Below are positions 8,258 to 18,776 of a stretch of 64,000 nucleotides of DNA, piece by piece. Each line of letters opens with the position of its first letter. The stretch's first letter is position 1. The stretch comes from a virus: the IMG/VR virus record IMGVR_UViG_3300032291_002550, positions 126,436-190,435 of that record, one strand, 5' to 3'. A program made the position numbers and the translations under genes. The notes below the pieces were generated by a model. That model did not search any database. It was not told the origin of the DNA and was given only the letters and a program-made list of their open reading frames with translations.

Positions 8258-9306
8258 TGTTACAATCCGCGGAAGTAATAGAAGTTTTTTTAAAAGATAA
8301 TATTGAAAATTATTATACTATACGATTTAAGTTCTTAAATCGTCCGGGTAACAACGATGAAAATACAAATACTGCAGTACCTTTAAATGCTCATATTAAA
8401 TCAATACCAGTACCGGGAGAAATAGTATTAATAGTAACAGCAGCTTCTGCATTTGCAGGTAATTTTAGATTAAATGAAGGCACATTTTATTATATGAATG
8501 ATGTTAACATACAATCGAGTATTAATTATAATGGTGTACCTACATCAGGTAAAGTACCAATATCAAATACTACAAGTTACCAAAATGCTTCATATGGGGT
8601 TGTAAGTTCGCCTAATCAATCTCAACCGGAAAGAGTAAAGAAAACATTTAAACCATTGGATGGTCAAAATTCTTTACAATTATTTGAAGGTGATGTTGTC
8701 ATGGAAGGAAGAAGTGGCAATTCAGTAAGATTAAGTTCTACAGTTAATGGATTAACAGGCATTACTAAACAACCTACATGGACATCAGGAAACCCTGGGG
8801 ATCCAATAATGATTCTATCTAATACAAAAAAGAATAGCTCAACAAAAGGATTTAGAATTGAAGATATTAATAAAGATGATTCATCTATTTATTTAACATC
8901 AACTCAAAGAATACCATTAAAATTAGCAGGGCCTACAACAGTAACTAATATTAATATAGGAACATTTTCACAAGATTTATCTGGGAAGCAAATAATAATG
9001 AGCTCGGATAGAATTGTATTAAATGCAAAAGAAAAAGAATTAGCCCTTTCATCTAAAAATGGAATATCAATCACTAGTAAGGGCGATATTGTATTAGAAT
9101 CTTCAAATGCAATTACATTAAATGCGCCGACAATTAATCTAGGTTATCCTACAATATACTCTGGTGTTAATGCTGAACCATTAGATAATATTTTAAATGC
9201 AATTATAACCGCTGTTAACGCCAATCCGGTTGCGCCGGGAGCAGCAGCACCTGCGCAAATCTTACTTAATTTAGGTCTTCATAGATCTACAACAGTAAAA
9301 CTTTAA
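8257..9306 (+). CDS. 5: Baseplate central spike / hub protein, gp5-like without lysozyme
   Basis: 349 residues. The N-terminal part looks like the OB-fold of gp5/gpV spikes (IPVPGEIVLIVTA), the middle has LQLFEGDVVMEGRSGNSVRL, and the C-terminal half is a run of short beta strands (SKGDIVLESSNAITLNAPTI) as in a trimeric beta-prism spike. No glycosidase catalytic segment sits between the OB and spike parts, unlike T4 gp5, so wall digestion must come from another protein. It would form the membrane-piercing needle under the tail tube. Its place just before gp25 and gp6 supports this. Confidence 0.72.
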   Translation: MLQSAEVIEVFLKDNIENYYTIRFKFLNRPGNNDENTNTAVPLNAHIKSIPVPGEIVLIVTAASAFAGNFRLNEGTFYYMNDVNIQSSINYNGVPTSGKVPISNTTSYQNASYGVVSSPNQSQPERVKKTFKPLDGQNSLQLFEGDVVMEGRSGNSVRLSSTVNGLTGITKQPTWTSGNPGDPIMILSNTKKNSSTKGFRIEDINKDDSSIYLTSTQRIPLKLAGPTTVTNINIGTFSQDLSGKQIIMSSDRIVLNAKEKELALSSKNGISITSKGDIVLESSNAITLNAPTINLGYPTIYSGVNAEPLDNILNAIITAVNANPVAPGAAAPAQILLNLGLHRSTTVKL

Positions 9307-9332
9307 AAAATATTGTATCTTTTATTGACTTA

Positions 9333-9348
9333 GATAATTATATTAAAG
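9333..9348 (+). promoter_or_regulatory. Putative late promoter
   Basis: GATAATTATATTAAAG, eight bases before the ATG at 9356, in a 49-base spacer within the baseplate cluster. Matches the repeated window-wide motif. Confidence 0.5.
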
Positions 9349-9355
9349 AGTCAAT

Positions 9356-9877
9356 ATGGACAGTAATAAATTTTTTAAACAACTAAGACAAATCATTAGA
9401 GAAGAAGTAGAAATGGCAGTTCATAAAGAAATGAACATTCTCTACGAAAGTCTAGATAAAGTATCTAAAAGAACATCTACAAATCAAAGAATTGTAAGCG
9501 AAGCGCCTATAACTTCAGCGCCTGTATTTAAAAAAGCAAATATAAGAAAACCGACAACTACATTTTCTAACAATCCTCTTATTAATGATATTTTAAATGA
9601 AACTGCTAACAGTGGATTTTCGAACAAAGACTTTCATGGTATTTTAGAAGAAGATTATAACCCAACTCAGTTAGGACATAATGATTTTGAAGAGTGGCCT
9701 ACCATGAGAAATATGTCTAATATAGGGATGAGTTCTACACCAAGTGCTGCAACAGTAGCTCCGAGAACAGATATTGACGGCAGACCAGTAACGGAATTAG
9801 CACCGGAAGTTGAACAAGCATTAACAAGAGATTATTCTGCGTTAATGAAAGCAATTAATAAGAAAAAAGGAGCTTAA
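9356..9877 (+). CDS. Conserved virion-associated protein with processing-type N-terminus
   Basis: 173 residues. The N-terminal helix ends IIREEVEMA, with an (I)xE site at residues 14-16 like the gp21 cleavage consensus. The rest is polar and probably disordered, with a Pro/Thr-rich middle and a final helix ending INKKKGA. Lies between the spike and gp25 genes, so a baseplate-assembly or virion role is likely. No enzyme motif is seen. Confidence 0.55.
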   Translation: MDSNKFFKQLRQIIREEVEMAVHKEMNILYESLDKVSKRTSTNQRIVSEAPITSAPVFKKANIRKPTTTFSNNPLINDILNETANSGFSNKDFHGILEEDYNPTQLGHNDFEEWPTMRNMSNIGMSSTPSAATVAPRTDIDGRPVTELAPEVEQALTRDYSALMKAINKKKGA

Positions 9878-9880
9878 TAA

Positions 9881-10336
9881 ATGGCTAGAATATTAAGTAA
9901 AATACCTGTAATTGATACTCAACCAGATGTAGCAGTAGGAATTCTACTTCCATTGAATAATGCTTCGAAAGGAGTATTTCAATCATCATACAGTACTCAA
10001 GAACAAGCAGTATCTAATCTAAAAAATCTTTTATTAACAAGTAAAGGAGAGCGCAGATATTTGCCAAATTTCGGAACAGGTATTATGAACTTATTATTTG
10101 ATCCAAATACAACAGAAATAGGAGAAAATTTAAAAGATGAAATTTCTTCTGCTATTTCTTTTTGGATGCCATATATTATAATAAACAATATTGATATAAA
10201 ACAAAAAATAGATTCATTAGGCCCAGAAGCTGAACATGGATTATTAATTAGTCTTAATTTTCAAGTTACGAATAACGGGGCAAATCAAACTATAATTATC
10301 GATATTAATCAATCAGGAACAATAGCTATACTATAA
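9881..10336 (+). CDS. 25: Baseplate wedge subunit gp25
   Basis: 151 residues, the usual gp25/GPW family size. Diagnostic segment: LLTSKGERRYLPNFGTGI (about residues 49-66), matching the 'T-x-G-E-R-...P-x-F-G' core shared by gp25, GpW/IraD and T6SS TssE. The protein sits at the inner baseplate, touching gp6/gp7 and starting the sheath. Immediately followed, with a one-base overlap, by gp6, the standard T4-like order. Confidence 0.92.
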   Translation: MARILSKIPVIDTQPDVAVGILLPLNNASKGVFQSSYSTQEQAVSNLKNLLLTSKGERRYLPNFGTGIMNLLFDPNTTEIGENLKDEISSAISFWMPYIIINNIDIKQKIDSLGPEAEHGLLISLNFQVTNNGANQTIIIDINQSGTIAIL

Positions 10337-12207
10337 TGTCAAATAATACAAAAAAAGATATAAAGTATATTAATAAGGACTTTAGTAATTTTAGACAATC
10401 TCTAATAGAGTTTGCAAAAAGTTACTTCCCAAATACATATAATGATTTTAATGAAACATCGCCAGGTATGATGTTTATTGAAATGGCTGCATATGTAGGA
10501 GATGTTCTTTCTTATTATACAGATAATCAATTAAAAGAAAGTTTATTATCATATTCTCAAGAAAGATCAAACTTATTACAGTTAGCTCAAGAGCGTGGAT
10601 ATAAACCAAAAAATTCTGTACCAGCAACTGCAAATCTAGATGTATTTCAGTTATTACCGGCAATACAATCTGGGTCTACATACTATCCTGATTGGAATTA
10701 TGCTTTATCGATAAATCAAGAAATGATTATTAAAGCTACAAATTCAAATGTACAATTTAGAACAATTGAACCTGTAGTTTTTACTTCTGCATCTATTACT
10801 AATACCGGTGGAGATTCTTTATCAGTATATCAAGTAGATTCTAGCAATAATCCGATTTATTACTTACTAAAAAAACAAGTAAAGGCTGTTGCCGGAACAA
10901 TTGTAACTCAAACATTTACTTTTGGCGCGCCAAAAAGATATGATAAAATTATTTTAAATGATACTAATATAATCGAAGTTTTAGATATTATAGATTCTGA
11001 TGGAAATACGTGGTATGAAGTTCCTTATTTAGCTCAAGATACTATTTTTGATGAAGTTAAGAATGATCAATATGCAAATGTAAATTATACATCATCTAAT
11101 GGTGTAGCGCCATACTTATTAAAACTTAAAAAAGTATCTAGAAGATTTGAAACAAGAGTTAATGGAGATAATACAATTACAATTCAATTTGGAGCTGGAG
11201 TATCTACATCAGCTGATGAAGAATTAATACCTAATCCAGATTTAGTTGGAAGTTCGTTATATTCTCCGAATATTGACTATTCAATTGACCCTAGTAATTT
11301 CTTGTACTCTAAAACATATGGTTTAGCACCTGCAAATACTACATTAACAGTAAGATATACAACAGGTGGTGGAATTGAATCAAATGTTCAAGCAGATACA
11401 TTAACTACTATTGCTGGTGTTACATTTGATTCTGATGGCTCTGGTTTAAATCAAGCATTATTTACAAGAATAAAAAATTCGGTAGCTGTAAATAATCCAA
11501 TACCAGCAGTAGGCGGAAAGAGCTTAGAAAGTATTGATGAAATTAGATTTAATGCAATTGCAAATTTTGCTTCTCAAAATAGAGCAGTAACAGTTGAAGA
11601 TTATATTGTAAGAGTATATGCAATGCCGCAAAGATTTGGAGCAGCAGCAAAAGCATACATTTTACAATCTAAAGATAAGGTAACTGATAAAGGTGTTGTA
11701 ACATCTAATCAATTAGCAATGGATTTATATGTATTAGGGTATGATTTAAATAAAAATTTAACGCCATTAAATTTAATCGTTAAATCTAATTTATCTACGT
11801 ATTTAGAACAGTATAGAATGATTACAGATGCTATTAATATTAAAGACGCATATATTGTAAATATTGGTCTTGATTTTAGTATCGTAGTATTACCTGGATA
11901 TAACAGTAATGAAGTATTATTAAAATGTATTTCTAAATTAAAGGATATTTTTGATATTAATAAATGGCAAATTAATCAGCCTATCGTATTATCAAAATTA
12001 TATGCAGAATTAGATAGAGTTGATGGGGTTCAAACAGTGTCAAATATTACGATTAGTAATTTAACTGGCAATGATATAGGATATTCAAATAATAAGTATG
12101 ATATTTTAGCTGCTACGAAAAATGGCGTAATTTATCCTTCATTCGATCCATGTATTTTTGAAATTAAATATCCAAATAAAGATATTAAAGGTAGAGTAAC
12201 TAGTTAA
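10336..12207 (+). CDS. 6: Baseplate wedge protein gp6 (baseplate J family)
   Basis: 623 residues, close to T4 gp6 (660). N-terminal FNETSPGMMFIEMAAYVGDVLSYYTDNQLKE-type segment near residues 38-68 is the hallmark of the gp6/J family. Further family segments are LAQERGYKP, and the C-terminal region with TVEDYIVRVYAMPQRFG and VLPGYNSNEVL. gp6 forms the ring of wedge dimers that controls baseplate opening. It follows gp25 directly. Confidence 0.92.
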   Translation: MSNNTKKDIKYINKDFSNFRQSLIEFAKSYFPNTYNDFNETSPGMMFIEMAAYVGDVLSYYTDNQLKESLLSYSQERSNLLQLAQERGYKPKNSVPATANLDVFQLLPAIQSGSTYYPDWNYALSINQEMIIKATNSNVQFRTIEPVVFTSASITNTGGDSLSVYQVDSSNNPIYYLLKKQVKAVAGTIVTQTFTFGAPKRYDKIILNDTNIIEVLDIIDSDGNTWYEVPYLAQDTIFDEVKNDQYANVNYTSSNGVAPYLLKLKKVSRRFETRVNGDNTITIQFGAGVSTSADEELIPNPDLVGSSLYSPNIDYSIDPSNFLYSKTYGLAPANTTLTVRYTTGGGIESNVQADTLTTIAGVTFDSDGSGLNQALFTRIKNSVAVNNPIPAVGGKSLESIDEIRFNAIANFASQNRAVTVEDYIVRVYAMPQRFGAAAKAYILQSKDKVTDKGVVTSNQLAMDLYVLGYDLNKNLTPLNLIVKSNLSTYLEQYRMITDAINIKDAYIVNIGLDFSIVVLPGYNSNEVLLKCISKLKDIFDINKWQINQPIVLSKLYAELDRVDGVQTVSNITISNLTGNDIGYSNNKYDILAATKNGVIYPSFDPCIFEIKYPNKDIKGRVTS

Positions 12208-12218
12208 ATAATTAAATA

Positions 12219-13298
12219 ATGATTTATCATTTATATTCAGATCAAGACGCAACAATATACGAAAAAGAACCAACATTAAATGCTGGTTTAGATGAAGTAT
12301 TGGAGTTAGAAAAAGTTGTTACTAGTACTAATATTATTGAAGTATCTAGAATCTTAATAAACTTTAATGCTAGCCAATCGATTGCTAGTTTAAGAAACCA
12401 AGGATTAATTTCTACCGGTAGTTTAGTTTCTACATTAAAATTATATAGTTTAGAAGCAATCGATGCACCAGTAGATTATACTGTTGCTTGTTACCCAATA
12501 TCTCAATCATGGACTAGAGGAACAGGAAAAGTAAGTTATATACCATTTTTAACTGATGGTGTTTCTTGGGAATATGCAACAGAATCAACAAAATGGGTAA
12601 CAGGTTCATTTGCTGCTGGAGTAACAGGTTCATATTTAGTAAATAAAATGGGAGGAAATTGGTATACAGTATCAGAATCTAAACAAACATTTACATATTC
12701 TCCTTTAAGACAAGATCTTAATTTAAACGTATCCAATATTGTAAATTCTTGGTTAAGTGGTTCTATTAAAGAACAAGGATTTATAATTAAAGTATCTGGT
12801 TCATTAGAATATGATACTCAAACTTACGGACCTATTCAGTTTTTTAGTAATGAAACAAATACAGTATATCCTCCTAGATTAGAATTAGCATGGGATGATT
12901 CTTTATTTGTAACAGGTTCATTACCTGCATTATCAACTGATAGATATACTATTATAACTAAAAATCTTAATAAGCAATATGACCAAAATTCAATTGATAT
13001 ATTAAGATTGATATCTAGACCATTATTTCCTGTAAGAACATTTGCAACGGGAAGTGCATATAATATCGTACAATATCTTCCGCAAACTACATATTATGGT
13101 GTAGAAGATTATTACACGGGAGAATCTTTAGTTTCTTTTAGTGATTATACTAAAGTAAGCTGTGATAGTATAGGCAATTATTTTAAATTTAATTTTAATA
13201 TACTTCAAAAAAATAGATTTTATAGATTTATTTATAAAGTAAATAATAGTGGCTTAATAAAATATTTTAAAGCCGATGAAGTTTTTAGTGTAATATAA
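12219..13298 (+). CDS. Virion/baseplate protein with DNRLRE-like domain
   Basis: 359 residues. The N-terminal 200 residues follow the DNRLRE/CBM-like beta-sandwich pattern: HLYSDQDATIYEKEPTLNAG, a strand RILINFN, ISQSWTRGTG, and NIVNSWLSGSIKEQGFIIKV. In bacterial surface proteins this domain is structural or sugar-binding. Here, between gp6 and the gp7-like gene, it is probably a peripheral baseplate or short-fibre component. Frequent TGS motifs resemble the other fibre proteins of this genome. Confidence 0.6.
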   Translation: MIYHLYSDQDATIYEKEPTLNAGLDEVLELEKVVTSTNIIEVSRILINFNASQSIASLRNQGLISTGSLVSTLKLYSLEAIDAPVDYTVACYPISQSWTRGTGKVSYIPFLTDGVSWEYATESTKWVTGSFAAGVTGSYLVNKMGGNWYTVSESKQTFTYSPLRQDLNLNVSNIVNSWLSGSIKEQGFIIKVSGSLEYDTQTYGPIQFFSNETNTVYPPRLELAWDDSLFVTGSLPALSTDRYTIITKNLNKQYDQNSIDILRLISRPLFPVRTFATGSAYNIVQYLPQTTYYGVEDYYTGESLVSFSDYTKVSCDSIGNYFKFNFNILQKNRFYRFIYKVNNSGLIKYFKADEVFSVI

Positions 13299-13299
13299 T

Positions 13300-14130
13300 A
13301 TGGCAAGAAATAGTTTAGGACAGTTTATAGTCCAGGAAAGTGGTAGCAGTATTGTTAGTATTAAATGTGATGAATTATATATCACAAAAACTCAGTATGA
13401 TCTTTTTTTATTAGATAATAAAGAGTTTACAGAATTAACTCCTACAATTGATAAAGATGCATTAATTAATTCATTAACAAATCAAATTAATGGATTAAAT
13501 AATACGATTAGTGTATTATCTACAGATGTAAAGGGCGGGTTATTAGTTTCTGTAACCGAGCCTCAATATGCTTACCCAGTAATTCAACTAAATTCTATTA
13601 CATACAATAATCAAAAAATATACGAAAGTATAGGATTTAATGATGATAGTACGTCTCCTAATTTTAATAGTAAACAATCAAACGGATTAAAATTCTGGAG
13701 TATACCTAATAAAGCAGCTACAGTATATCAAAATGCAAATTCTAAAGGTGTTTATGATTTAAAATCATATATTAAATTTAGATTTAGATATATCGGAACA
13801 ACTCCTATTGCTAATGTAACATCAATGGAAACTAAAATACAATTTTGGAAGTTAACTAACGGCAATTCTAATTCTATAGGAGGAGGTGTAACTCTTAATC
13901 GACAATTGACAGGTCTAGATGGTAATATTAAAACGACATACTCACAAGGCGATGTTACGAGCACATATGAAATTTCATTAAATGACCCTGATATTGATCT
14001 AGGAGGAAACACGGATATAATATATCTCCCAGTTAGATATAGTTTATTTCAAGGAACATCAGATATCGGGGCTAATAATTTTATAATGGAAATCTTGCCA
14101 AATTCTACATTCTCTATGTTACCTCAATAA
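13300..14130 (+). CDS. Putative baseplate/virion structural protein
   Basis: 276 residues, unrecognised. It begins MARNSLGQFIVQESG; a 30-residue helical segment near residues 55-75 (LINSLTNQINGLNNTISVL) looks like a short trimeric coiled coil, followed by a beta-rich C-terminal domain ending MEILPNSTFSMLPQ. A coiled coil plus beta domain is the usual plan of a small fibre or baseplate attachment protein. It lies between wedge genes, one base after the DNRLRE-type gene. Confidence 0.55.
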   Translation: MARNSLGQFIVQESGSSIVSIKCDELYITKTQYDLFLLDNKEFTELTPTIDKDALINSLTNQINGLNNTISVLSTDVKGGLLVSVTEPQYAYPVIQLNSITYNNQKIYESIGFNDDSTSPNFNSKQSNGLKFWSIPNKAATVYQNANSKGVYDLKSYIKFRFRYIGTTPIANVTSMETKIQFWKLTNGNSNSIGGGVTLNRQLTGLDGNIKTTYSQGDVTSTYEISLNDPDIDLGGNTDIIYLPVRYSLFQGTSDIGANNFIMEILPNSTFSMLPQ

Positions 14131-14139
14131 TTATATTAA

Positions 14140-17100
14140 ATGCTTATAGATACTTTACTTCAAACAGAACAACTAATTTACGATCCTGGGTTTAATAATA
14201 CTGATTTATTAATAACGGGCCAAGTAAAAACTAAAACACCTACTGCGCAATCTAGCAAATATGAAGTAAATATATATTCTTTTAATGGTATATTACTTGA
14301 TAGCTATATAAATGATGTACGTACGCCATTTAGATTAACTTCGACAGGTTCATTTTTAGATATTAATTTATCTAAGTATTTTGATCAATCTAATTTAAAT
14401 TCTGGAAAATACTACTATATAGTTAATTCTTATAATCAATTCGGATTAAATGAATTAGTAGTAGAAGAAATTTCTGCAACAAGAACAGAAATCAGACTTT
14501 TAAGAGTAAAACAAAAGAATCAATTTCTAGAAAGCAGGGAATTACAGGCAGGTTTAGCACCACAAGAAGACCCTACTAGTATATTAATACTCGATGATCA
14601 GTTAAATTCATCACAAACTGCACCGGAAGTTATACTTACTGACTTCGATAAAAATTTAGTTTATCAAAATATAAAGCCATATCAATTTAGAAATTTATTT
14701 TTAAATTTTGGTCAGAATAGATTATTTAGAATTATTAATATCGAAATTGGAAAATCACCGTCTTTCGAAATATTAGTAAAATTATACGAACCTTTACCGA
14801 TTGATATTGATGTTACGCAAATTTGTGAAATTGATGAAGTTTATTTTAGTTACGGGGATGTAGCAGAATATATTCAAAATGTAGAAATTATAGACCCTAC
14901 AATACAAATTCAAGGTCCTAATTTTAACATTGATGTCGACTTTTATAAAAACTCAACTACTGGGTTCCAAACATGGAATGATTTATTAGATGTAAATTTA
15001 TCTACATCACAACAAATTATTGATTCATATTTTGGAGAATCGTTGCAAGGTATTAAGTTAAATATTGATTATAGTAAACCAGAACAATTTGTATTTTATA
15101 GTTCTGCAGAAGAAAGATTTAATAACTTTTATTATAAGATACAGTTAATAGAAGATTATAATAAACAATTAACTACTCTTAACAATATTAGTCAGTCTAT
15201 AAAGACCGCAAATATTATTGACGTTACTAAAAAACGTAGTAAAATAATCACTGGGTTTGATGACTTTGAAAAGTATTTATATTTCGGTACCGAATCTGGT
15301 AGTTTATATACATTTTATACCGGAAGTATTGCTACTTGGCCAAAAACGACAACAGGTTCTTTAAATTGGTTAGAATCATATAATTATTGGGTTGATAATT
15401 ATTCTAATGGCGCATTAAATACTAATATTGGATATAACTTACAAAGCACTACATCTACAATTGTTAAGACGTATGCGGAAGATACAATAGCAATATTACG
15501 TGAATATGATAAGAATAATATCAGTTCTTTATTAAAAACAATACCTGCTAGTATTTTATTAGACGATAATAATTCAGAATATTTTATATTTGTGAATATG
15601 ATAGGTCATCATTTTGACATTATCTATACATATATTAATCATTTAAGCTCGATACATTCTCGAGAAGAACATCCGTTGGACGGTATTAGTAAAGAATTAT
15701 TAACTGATGTAGCTCAATCATTTGGGTGGAATTTAGTTAATTCTAAAAAGAAAGATAGTCTTTGGCAATATGTAACTGGCTTAGATTCTAACGGAAATTA
15801 TCTTCAAACGGGAAGTTTAACACCTACAATATCCACAGAACAATATACTTTAGAAATTTGGAATCGTATTGTAAATAACTTACCTTATTTATTAAAAACA
15901 AAAGGAACAAAACGTTCTATTCAAGCATTGATGTCTTGTTATGGAATTCCTTCTACTGTTATTAATATTAAAGAATTTGGAGGTCCTACAAAAAATAATA
16001 TACAACCGGATTGGCAAATAGATAAGTTTATTTATTCTTTAGAATTTGGAAATAATACAGGGTCTATAACAATTCCTTGGGATACATTAACAACGACAAA
16101 TAGAACACCAGATACAATTCAGTTTAGATTTAAACCGGATTCTAGTGTTGTATTATATCCTCGTACATTATTAAGAACAGATAACTCAGGTGATCCGTAT
16201 TTTTATATAACATATGATCAACCTAGTAATTATAATTCTAAAGAAGGTCAATTAACATATTATTTACTTCAACCGGATTTAACATATGTAAGTGCATCTC
16301 TTAATAACATACCAATGTTTAACGGAGATTGGACGTCTGTAAATATTCAACGAACTTATTTACCGACATCATCAACTTCAATTGTAGCTGCTTTTAAAAC
16401 TAGCGTAGCTAGTAGCGGTGGCACGTTAGAAGCAGAAAGCTGTTTAACATCTACAATAAGTAATTTAATAACTTCAGATTCGGCATCATCATTTACAATC
16501 GGCGCTGTTGTTAAGAATTATGATAATATAATTTATAATAAATCTAGCTCCGTAAATGGGTCTAATTTGTACTATAATTTAACCTCGAATATCATAATAG
16601 GGTCTGCTAGTTATAGCACTTCTAATAAAGCATTTGATGGTAATTTAAATGAATTTAGATATTGGTCTTATCTATTAAATAATGATTCGATGGCTCAGTA
16701 TTCTAAGAATCCATTATTTTATGGTGGTAATGCAGATCAAGATGCGTACGATTATTTAAGTTTTAGATTACCATTATCTTATTTAATAACTACAACAGGA
16801 AGTTATCCGTCAGTACATCCTAATCAAAGTATTTCGAGCTTTACAAGCGCAGCGTCAGCAGCAACTTTTAACGGCTTTCAAGATGGAGATTTAGGTGGAG
16901 AAGATTATACAACATATGTAGTTACTCCTAGTTTAGGAGCTGATAATTTATATTCTACAAAAATAAGAGTAGTATCAAATTCTTTAACTAGTTCATTAAG
17001 TCTAGATAATACCTCAGAGATTCCTACATCTGAACAAACTCCGAAAGATACTAACGTAGTAGGTATTTATTTATCTCCGCAAGATATGATAGATTCTGAT

Positions 17101-17979
17101 ATTTACAATCAGTTAGGATATTTTGATATTGATGATTATATCGGAGATCCGGCAGATCAAAATTTATCTTATTATATTGATTTAAGAACGATACAGTATC
17201 AATATTGGAAAAAGTATAAAGATAAAAATAATATGCCGGTATTATTAAAATTATTATCGGTATATGATTATTCATTCTTTGATCAATTAAAACAATTATT
17301 ACCGGCTAGAGTTTCTTTAGATAATAGTATTAAGATTAGACCAAATGTATTAGAACGTAGCAAAATTACTATTTTAGATGATGTAGTTGCCGTAACTCCG
17401 ATGTATGAGGATACAATTAACGTTAATAATAATATTAATCTTACGGGAGAATATCCTGTTTATAGTGCAAGTATTGATTATACGGAGCAATTAGAAAAAG
17501 CAGGATTATATAACTATAGTTCTAGTAAATATATATCAGGCTCTGGAGTAGTAAATATGATGGTAAGATTTGAATCGACAGGTTCAACGATAATTCAAAA
17601 TACATTATCATTAACTAGACAAGTATTTTATCCAATATATAGTACAGAAATAAGTGCTAGTATTGGAAGATATAACTCTAGCAGTTATTATAAAGCTGCA
17701 GAGGTTCAAGATTATAATTATGCATTAGCAGCATTTAGAAAAAGATCGTTTGAAGGAACAAAAATATCTGCACCGGGATATAATATTAACAGTATAGATT
17801 TGCCTGATAATTCTCCGGTAATATCTATAAAAATAGTTAATCCTGGCACGGTAAGAAATAATCCATCTAAACCAGTATTAGTATTACCGAATCAGCCGGG
17901 CAATATTTCAGTAACAAATCCAAATTCTAATGTTAGAAATAGTATAGGATATTCTTCACAAGGATTTAATATTGGATAA
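14140..17979 (+). CDS. 7: Large baseplate wedge protein, gp7-like, with lectin-like domain
   Basis: 1279 residues; T4 gp7 is about 1030. Near residues 583-610, LLKTKGTKRSIQALMSCYGI matches the 'K-G-T-x-x-x-I-x-x-L' signature of P2 gpI-type tail proteins, the simple counterparts of gp7. Residues about 640-850 resemble a LamG/concanavalin sandwich (IQFRFKPDSS, DWTSVNIQRTYLP, GNLNEFRYWSYLL), which is not part of T4 gp7. It follows gp25 and gp6 in the same operon, as gp7 partners gp6 in the wedge. The gp7 role is inferred from order and the KGT segment; direct similarity to T4 gp7 is not visible. Confidence 0.6.
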   Translation: MLIDTLLQTEQLIYDPGFNNTDLLITGQVKTKTPTAQSSKYEVNIYSFNGILLDSYINDVRTPFRLTSTGSFLDINLSKYFDQSNLNSGKYYYIVNSYNQFGLNELVVEEISATRTEIRLLRVKQKNQFLESRELQAGLAPQEDPTSILILDDQLNSSQTAPEVILTDFDKNLVYQNIKPYQFRNLFLNFGQNRLFRIINIEIGKSPSFEILVKLYEPLPIDIDVTQICEIDEVYFSYGDVAEYIQNVEIIDPTIQIQGPNFNIDVDFYKNSTTGFQTWNDLLDVNLSTSQQIIDSYFGESLQGIKLNIDYSKPEQFVFYSSAEERFNNFYYKIQLIEDYNKQLTTLNNISQSIKTANIIDVTKKRSKIITGFDDFEKYLYFGTESGSLYTFYTGSIATWPKTTTGSLNWLESYNYWVDNYSNGALNTNIGYNLQSTTSTIVKTYAEDTIAILREYDKNNISSLLKTIPASILLDDNNSEYFIFVNMIGHHFDIIYTYINHLSSIHSREEHPLDGISKELLTDVAQSFGWNLVNSKKKDSLWQYVTGLDSNGNYLQTGSLTPTISTEQYTLEIWNRIVNNLPYLLKTKGTKRSIQALMSCYGIPSTVINIKEFGGPTKNNIQPDWQIDKFIYSLEFGNNTGSITIPWDTLTTTNRTPDTIQFRFKPDSSVVLYPRTLLRTDNSGDPYFYITYDQPSNYNSKEGQLTYYLLQPDLTYVSASLNNIPMFNGDWTSVNIQRTYLPTSSTSIVAAFKTSVASSGGTLEAESCLTSTISNLITSDSASSFTIGAVVKNYDNIIYNKSSSVNGSNLYYNLTSNIIIGSASYSTSNKAFDGNLNEFRYWSYLLNNDSMAQYSKNPLFYGGNADQDAYDYLSFRLPLSYLITTTGSYPSVHPNQSISSFTSAASAATFNGFQDGDLGGEDYTTYVVTPSLGADNLYSTKIRVVSNSLTSSLSLDNTSEIPTSEQTPKDTNVVGIYLSPQDMIDSDIYNQLGYFDIDDYIGDPADQNLSYYIDLRTIQYQYWKKYKDKNNMPVLLKLLSVYDYSFFDQLKQLLPARVSLDNSIKIRPNVLERSKITILDDVVAVTPMYEDTINVNNNINLTGEYPVYSASIDYTEQLEKAGLYNYSSSKYISGSGVVNMMVRFESTGSTIIQNTLSLTRQVFYPIYSTEISASIGRYNSSSYYKAAEVQDYNYALAAFRKRSFEGTKISAPGYNINSIDLPDNSPVISIKIVNPGTVRNNPSKPVLVLPNQPGNISVTNPNSNVRNSIGYSSQGFNIG

Positions 17980-17994
17980 AAAATAGTCTTAACA

Positions 17995-18008
17995 TATAAT
18001 TATTTTAA
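17995..18008 (+). promoter_or_regulatory. Putative late promoter, variant
   Basis: ATAATTATTTTAAA, 20 bases before the ATG at 18029. Differs from the repeated motif at two positions. Confidence 0.35.
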
Positions 18009-18028
18009 AATAAGAAGATATACATATT

Positions 18029-18754
18029 ATGGGATATTTAAATAATGCAAGCGTAACTGTAGACGCTATATTAACTACAAAAGGCCGTGAATTACTTTCA
18101 AAGGGAAGTACGAATGGGTTAAATATTAAATACTTTGCTCTAGGGGATGATGAAGTAGATTATGATTTATGGAATCCATCACATCCATTAGGAAGTGATT
18201 ATTACGGTATTATTATAGAAAATATGCCTGTATTAGAAGCATCACCTATTCCAGAACAAAATTTAAAAAGTAAATTAATTACTTTACCAAAAAGCACGAC
18301 AAGATTAACTACTATAAATCCAATAACGATACCGACAGGTACATTTACGATTAATTTAAGCACTGGAGGTTCGGGAGCATTTCCATTTTATCAAAATCAA
18401 GGAGCTAATGGAATTGAAGCGCAAATTAGCTTATCCGATGGCAGTACTGGTAATAGTAATCTAGGATATACTATATATTATGATTCGAGATATATTAATA
18501 TTACTCCGCAAATATCGGCTAATTTTAGCAATTTAGGTCAAATACTTGGCGGAACTAATTCGCAGACAACATCTATAGGAGATTCTGGTGTAGCTCTTAG
18601 CAGTATAATTTCTACAAATAAATTTAGAATAAATGTAATACCATCAGCAGTATACACAGATTTTAATGGTAATGCAACGACATTAAATATATTTGTTCAA
18701 GGAAATGAATTAGGAGGTAAAATAACAGTACCAGTACCTATCGGAGTAAGATAA
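18029..18754 (+). CDS. Conserved virion structural protein
   Basis: 241 residues. N-terminal YLNNASVTVDAILTTKGREL and KYFALGDDEVDYDLWNP form a conserved opening that recurs in virion proteins of related marine T4-like phages. The 'TKKGRELL...FALGDDEVDY' type of module probably docks the protein to the baseplate. The rest is beta-rich and Gly/Ser/Thr-rich. The exact role is unknown. First of three consecutive tail-associated genes after the large wedge gene. Confidence 0.6.
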   Translation: MGYLNNASVTVDAILTTKGRELLSKGSTNGLNIKYFALGDDEVDYDLWNPSHPLGSDYYGIIIENMPVLEASPIPEQNLKSKLITLPKSTTRLTTINPITIPTGTFTINLSTGGSGAFPFYQNQGANGIEAQISLSDGSTGNSNLGYTIYYDSRYINITPQISANFSNLGQILGGTNSQTTSIGDSGVALSSIISTNKFRINVIPSAVYTDFNGNATTLNIFVQGNELGGKITVPVPIGVR

Positions 18755-18776
18755 TATAATACCTTAAAAAATAAAA

